A stretch of 64,000 nucleotides of DNA from Epiperipatus broadwayi (taxonomy: Eukaryota; Onychophora; Udeonychophora; Euonychophora; Peripatidae). A program made the translations under genes and the position numbers. Positions 60,131-64,000 of this stretch are shown one piece after another; position 1 is the stretch's first letter, and the number at the start of each line of letters is the position of its first letter. Where the stretch lies: assembly GCA_028023455.1 (NCBI GenBank), contig JAQFVV010012405.1:951677-1015676 (forward strand). The letters are read 5' to 3'. The notes under the pieces were generated by a model. It searched no databases. It was not told where the DNA came from and was given only the letters and a program-made list of their open reading frames with translations.

Positions 60131-61569
60131 CACCAACTAGTCATATTAAATACCAAGTAGCCATGTTCCACTATATCATTAGTGTTTTTTCCTTTTTTCC
60201 ATCTGATGTAATAATGCTTATTGTATTAAGCATCATATTACAAAAGATACGACAGTTTTTATTTAATTCTTCTCATTCCCATGGCCAGTATGTTGCATTG
60301 AAATGCATTGAACTAGACAACTTTTCTATTGTGTAGAAATATATTATCTAATTAAGGGTTTTGCTTTATTTTGTTTTCCCACTGATTAATAACAATAATA
60401 ATAAAATTAGATAAAGTATTTTGACAAAGGTAATTTGTCCTGTAAATAAATGATTATATAAATCAAATCTGCATTTTATTGTAATTTTTTTAAATTCTTT
60501 ATAAAGCCTGTTTTTGTTACACAAATTGAGCATACTGTTTTTTATATTAAGTGTACTTGAGTTTATTTAATCCACTTTATTAAATACATCCTCAAAAATG
60601 AAATCAGCTAAACAACATGAGAGCAATCTTTTCCACCAGATAACAGGAAATAACCCCTCCATTCACAGCCACATTTAAGTAGTAAAAAGGAAATGCCACT
60701 TGCTAGCCAATAAGAATCATTGAAAATATTACTCTAACTTAGAGAGGAAAAAAAAACAAAAAAGAAATATATAGGTTTAGTATTATATCTCAATAGACTT
60801 ACAACATGATTTAAATCGCATTTAATACGAATAAATGTGTTAAAGCAATTCTTTTTATTTTTCTAAAAAAAAAAAAAAGACAAACTTTTAGATTATAAAA
60901 ATGGTTTTGCGCTCAGAATTCCAATATTTTATAAATAAAAAAAGTGGCAATATATATATTTTACAAAATGTATTAATAAAATTTTGATTTTCCTGTGCAT
61001 TTAACTCAACGATGTGTGTAAGAGCTATAAGTTAATGGGTCGATTTTAGTTAAGAAAAGAAAAAGAATTAAATTTAGTCAGTTGAGTGAATTGTTGCTCT
61101 GATGTTTGAATGTTATATGATCTCCTATACAACAATAGACTGCATGATTATTTTTATTATTTTATATATTTTTTAATATCTTTCTATTTACTAGAATATT
61201 TTATTTTAGATTTTCTGTCTTGTATTGCTATACAAGTGTATATTTTCAGTATAAAGGCCCCCAAAATAATTTGAGTTGTTAATATGCTGACTATAAAATA
61301 AAATAAATCTTAATATGGTTGAGATAGAATATAAGTGACAAGTTTAATTTAGAAAAACAGAAAAATAAATTAAATTTTAATGCCAATCATGAATCGCAAA
61401 TGCAAATTAAAACAGATATAGTTCAAATATACTTAAGATATATATGAACAGTATTTTCATACATACAGTAAAATCTAACTTTAAAATTATGTGTACACAT
61501 TAAGATATCATCAAAAATAATTAACAAAAATTTGAAATACTGTAATATTTTAAATGCAGGCATTCTTTA
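60131..61569. other. Gene-free A+T-rich stretch
   Basis: Nothing recognised. Confidence 0.5.
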
Positions 61570-61930
61570 TATACCTGGAACTTAATTGTAAGTATAGGGG
61601 ATTTGAATTCAGACTTTCAAGCACCCTTCAACTGTCCACAATCTCATCACTAATACACATGACCACACACATGTAGAAAGAGAAATAATCACCAATATAC
61701 ATATTTCATGCTGAATCAGCACTCATCAGTTGGTACAGATTATCATCTCCCACACACATATATAATCATTGCTCAGTTTATATTAAGATAGCAAATCATT
61801 ATACTTTAATGGACAGGCTTCAATCTATTCCAACTTCCAACTCTTCAGCGATCCACACCATTGAAAATCTGATGATGAAAAGCCCAAATCCCATGCTGAT
61901 GCCAATATTATTGCCTGTAATAGTATATTT
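61570..61930 (-). mobile_element. Hammerhead family H, copy 1
   Basis: Minus-strand repeat homologous to 54600-54985. It contains the well-formed ribozyme at 61684-61744. Downstream of it lies a tRNA-like stretch (TTAGTGATGAGATTG...) ending in AATTCAAATCCCC near 61597-61609, which fits a polymerase III B box. Outer limits are approximate because no target duplication was found. No coding sequence. Confidence 0.7.
61684..61744 (-). ncRNA. Type I hammerhead ribozyme, family H (best in window)
   Basis: Minus strand, 61 nt, all parts present. CTGATGA at 61729-61723; perfect 6-pair stem II GTGCTG/CAGCAT (one G-T) with loop ATT; GAA plus A-T opening stem III (2 pairs, loop ATGT); cleavage triplet ATA, with predicted cleavage between 61696 and 61695. 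Stem I: inner ACCAA/TTGGT (5 perfect pairs), a 3-base bulge, outer GATAATC/GATTATT (6 pairs plus G-T). Type I topology: the free ends lie in stem I. Short stem III is typical of Penelope-like and retrozyme hammerheads, which may cut best as dimers. Confidence 0.85.
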
Positions 61931-62364
61931 TTTAATGTTTATATTCGTGAGTGTAAATATATATGTATATTGTATAGACACAGTGCATGGATGATTTAGA
62001 CATCTATATCTTAGAATAAATAATTAACAAAATAGATAGAATAGTGTATATAAATATTTTACATATGTATGTATATATACCCATTACAGATATTTTTAAT
62101 GATAAACAGGTACTTAATTCAGTATTGCCTAATGCCATACTAGTAATAATAATAATCGTATAGCAGCAAATGCTACCAGAATAACATATTTATTCTAAAA
62201 TTTTCTCATGGCCATGGTTTTATCTTTTACACATACTTTCTCAAGTGAAAATCAATAAACAACTCTCTCACATGCACATATATATATATTCTAATATTCT
62301 CATGGATAAATTAATTCATAGTATTATTTCTGGAAGCTTCATGTAATAAAAATATAATAACTAA
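61931..62364. other. Gene-free A+T-rich spacer
   Basis: TA microsatellites only. Confidence 0.5.
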
Positions 62365-62412
62365 ATTGTTAACATTTAGTACAACAACAAATACTTTCCT
62401 CAGAGCTTCTTT
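62365..62412 (-). ncRNA. Hammerhead-like core overlapping a stop codon, minus copy
   Basis: CTGAGGA at 62403-62397, whose TGA is the stop codon of the Penelope-like frame. Stem II AGTAT/GTACT is kept; GAAAC has become AAAT; triplet GTT follows. Stem I has decayed. Compare 63122-63172. Confidence 0.4.
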
Positions 62413-62755
62413 CTCAAATCATAAAAATATGTGTGGTGAGATATAAAATCATTATTTTTCTCTTTTGTTATTTTCTTCTCGTTCTTAAATTCTATTAGTT
62501 GAGAAGCTTTAAAAAATATTTTATCCTCCAATAGCTTTTTCCAAATTTTTTTAATTTTCTTTAATTCACACTTTTCATTTATGCTTTTAAGCCTTTCAAA
62601 AATCTCTATAGATTCTCTTAGCAGTCTCTGGTCATATTGTTTAATTTTTGCCAGAATATTTCTTTTATTAAATTTGATGTAATGATTTGTTAATTTAATA
62701 ATGAATAAATAAAATTCCACGTGGAGTTTGTTTACATTCATACATTCAACAGATA
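62397..62755 (-). pseudogene. Penelope-like GIY-YIG endonuclease tail, minus copy
   Basis: A 113-codon minus-strand frame (62741-62400) with IKLTNHYIKFNKRNILAKIKQ, RLLRESIEIF and a CELKKIKKIWKKLL segment, ending YDLRKKL-stop. The H...F...IL...R...E.IEI order matches the end of the GIY-YIG nuclease of Penelope-like elements, after the catalytic GVY/YIG part, which is missing. The C-terminal residues are followed at once by a hammerhead-like core. A mirror copy begins 20-60 bp away on the plus strand. Penelope-like elements use this nuclease with a reverse transcriptase for insertion. Confidence 0.7.
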
Positions 62756-62775
62756 ACTAGTAGAATAAACATAAA

Positions 62776-63137
62776 AAAGGAAGAACACATTTTAGCAGTT
62801 AGAGAAAAATCTAATTCATTAGCCATTTATTCACACATTAAATTAACAAACCATGACATCAATTTTAATAAAACACATTCTGGCAAAAATTAAACAATAT
62901 AACCAGAGATTGCTAAGTGAAACTATAGAGATTTTTAAAAGACCTAAGAGCACAAATGAAAATTGTGAATTAAAATTAACAATATTTAGAAAAAGCTATT
63001 GGAGGATAAAATATTTTTTAAAACTTCTCAACGAATAGAATGTTAAGAATGAGGAGAAAATAACAAAAAAAAAAAATAACAATTTTAAATCTCATCACAC
63101 ACATTCTTATGATTTGAGACATAAGAAGCTCTGAGGA
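62776..63137 (+). pseudogene. Penelope-like GIY-YIG endonuclease tail, plus copy
   Basis: The mirror of 62397-62755 and slightly longer at the front. From 62780 it reads EEHILAVREKSNSLAIYSHI, the usual EH...SA.A.H segment of GIY-YIG domains. A frameshift near 62870 then leads into HILAKIKQYNQRLLSETIEIFKR. The end is damaged but finishes HHTHSYDLRHKKL-stop at 63130-63134. The stop lies inside CTGAGGA of the adjacent ribozyme-like core, as in the minus copy. The catalytic front half is missing. It is clearly a pseudogene. Confidence 0.72.
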
Positions 63138-63172
63138 AAGTACTTGCTATAGGAATGAAATGTCAGCTATTA
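63122..63172 (+). ncRNA. Hammerhead-like core overlapping a stop codon, plus copy
   Basis: CTGAGGA at 63131-63137, GAAAT at 63157-63161, triplet GTC at 63162-63164. AGCT (63127-63130) pairs with AGCT (63165-63168) as stem I. Stem III has no loop, so cleavage would need two copies paired together, as proposed for some Penelope-like hammerheads. Stem II is worn here but is better preserved in the minus copy. Confidence 0.45.
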
Positions 63173-63304
63173 TGAATATATATATATTAGGGACAAAGTG
63201 TCCATGTATTGAATGGAATGAGTGCTTCCATAGAAAAATTCACTAAAACTTTCAAAAGGGTTAATGAAAATTTATTTTAAAAAATTCACTTTCAATTTAT
63301 TTAT

Positions 63305-63680
63305 CAACAGTTGAATTGTTTTTATATATGCAAAGAATGAATTTGACTAACGCATTCACATTTACAGTTAAAACTTTTAAGAATGTTAAAAGGATTTGGA
63401 AGATAAAAATATATTGATAATGTATTACCTATATTTAAACTAATCACAATCTGATTAGAATTAGCAATTCAAATTCATTATTGTTTTGTAGGAATTACTG
63501 TTGACTTTCAAGTTTTTTTTACCAACAGTTGAATTGTTTTTATATATGCAAAGAATCAATTTGACTAATGCAATCTCGTTGATTATAAGAAATTCAAACA
63601 ATGCTAAGATCTAATTTACAGTTAAAACTTTTAAGAATGTTAAAAGGATTTGGAAGATAAAAATATATTGATAATATATT
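63305..63680. repeat. Direct repeat pair, about 120 bp
   Basis: 63305-63426 and 63523-63680 share CAACAGTTGAATTGTTTTT, GCAAAGAAT, TTTGACTAA, and then a long near-identical stretch containing CAGTTAAAACTTTTAAG. The second copy carries an extra segment of about 35 bp in the middle. Spacing about 218 bp. Origin unknown. Confidence 0.85.
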
Positions 63681-63741
63681 CTCTGATTTACAAATAAGAG
63701 AGTTTCAAATTTTTCCAGATGTGTGTAATATATATATATAT

Positions 63742-64000
63742 TGTAACGGAATAGCGTTACATAGGGTTTGAACCTAGGAAAGTTAAATATATATTGATGA
63801 CGAAATAAATGACAGGTACAAAACTTTTTAACAAAGCGATCTTGTTTTAAGAATAAACGAGAAACAGCCGTGTCTAAAGCAGATCGCAGCTATACAAGAG
63901 TACCTGTCAGATTTATTGAAATAAAATTAAAAGAGTTTTTATTTTTTGAGGAATTAATTTATTATAATCATTATTTGTCAAGTTTGCTTTTTTTTGTTAT
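63742..64000. other. Hairpin and possible element start at window end
   Basis: TGTAACG and CGTTACA (63742-63761) form a perfect 7-bp hairpin with a 6-base loop, followed by GGGTTTGAACCTAGG. TGTAACG starts are common at LTR edges, and the following 200 bp are more varied than the surroundings. The window ends before this can be tested. Confidence 0.35.

Noticed and set aside
1-64000. CRISPR arrays, bacterial operons, origins
   Set aside because: No regularly spaced short repeats or prokaryotic gene structure; repeats are transposon-derived.

Overview
The window looks like intergenic DNA from the large, very A+T-rich nuclear genome of an animal, most likely an invertebrate. No bacterial gene layout, operon or Shine-Dalgarno signal is visible. 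Recognisable coding matter consists only of broken transposable elements typical of animals: APE-type non-LTR retrotransposons of the RTE kind, other LINE fragments, Gypsy-like Gag and Pol, Penelope-like GIY-YIG tails, a piggyBac-like MITE and tRNA-derived SINEs. I see no intact host gene, rRNA, functional tRNA or CRISPR array. Species cannot be named from this.

Layout. 0-3.5 kb: a SINE with a perfect 21-bp target duplication and a small foldback. 3.5-5.4 kb: a 0.28-kb palindrome followed by RTE copy 1. 9.7-10.3 kb: two head-to-head copies of a longer tRNA-derived SINE. 12.2-13.3 kb: LINE tail joined to a hammerhead-bearing element. 14.2-17.4 kb: second palindrome and RTE copy 2, with its endonuclease, on the minus strand. 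18.2 kb: a 142-bp element holding a hammerhead and flanked by a 15-bp duplication. 22.6-23.7 kb: second hammerhead element plus LINE tail. 24.5-31.2 kb: four SINEs, a piggyBac-like MITE, a hammerhead palindrome and a decayed LINE. 31.5-31.9 kb: third copy of the 12.9-kb element. 34.5-37 kb: Gag relics. 40.3-41.6 kb: a tandem array of about 400-bp units, each with a hammerhead-like fold. 41.6-43.8 kb: Gypsy-like Gag, protease, reverse transcriptase and integrase remains. 44-54 kb: little but simple repeats and one small hammerhead element. 54.6-61.9 kb: two copies of another hammerhead family, a SINE, a short palindromic relative of the 40-kb array and a LINE tail. 62.4-63.2 kb: two Penelope-like endonuclease tails head to head.

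The main result is that small self-cleaving-ribozyme elements recur through the window. At least six repeat families carry a CTGANGA - stem II - GAAAY core with a very short stem III and an NTH cleavage triplet. In several the flanks also pair into a long stem I with an internal loop, as in natural type I hammerheads. At least four of these insertions have target-site duplications of 12-15 bp, so they moved by retroposition. The picture fits metazoan retrozymes (small non-autonomous retroelements that make circular RNA) and Penelope-like elements, and the LINE and Penelope remains nearby are plausible sources of the enzymes. The folds and alignments were read by eye; no search or folding program was run.
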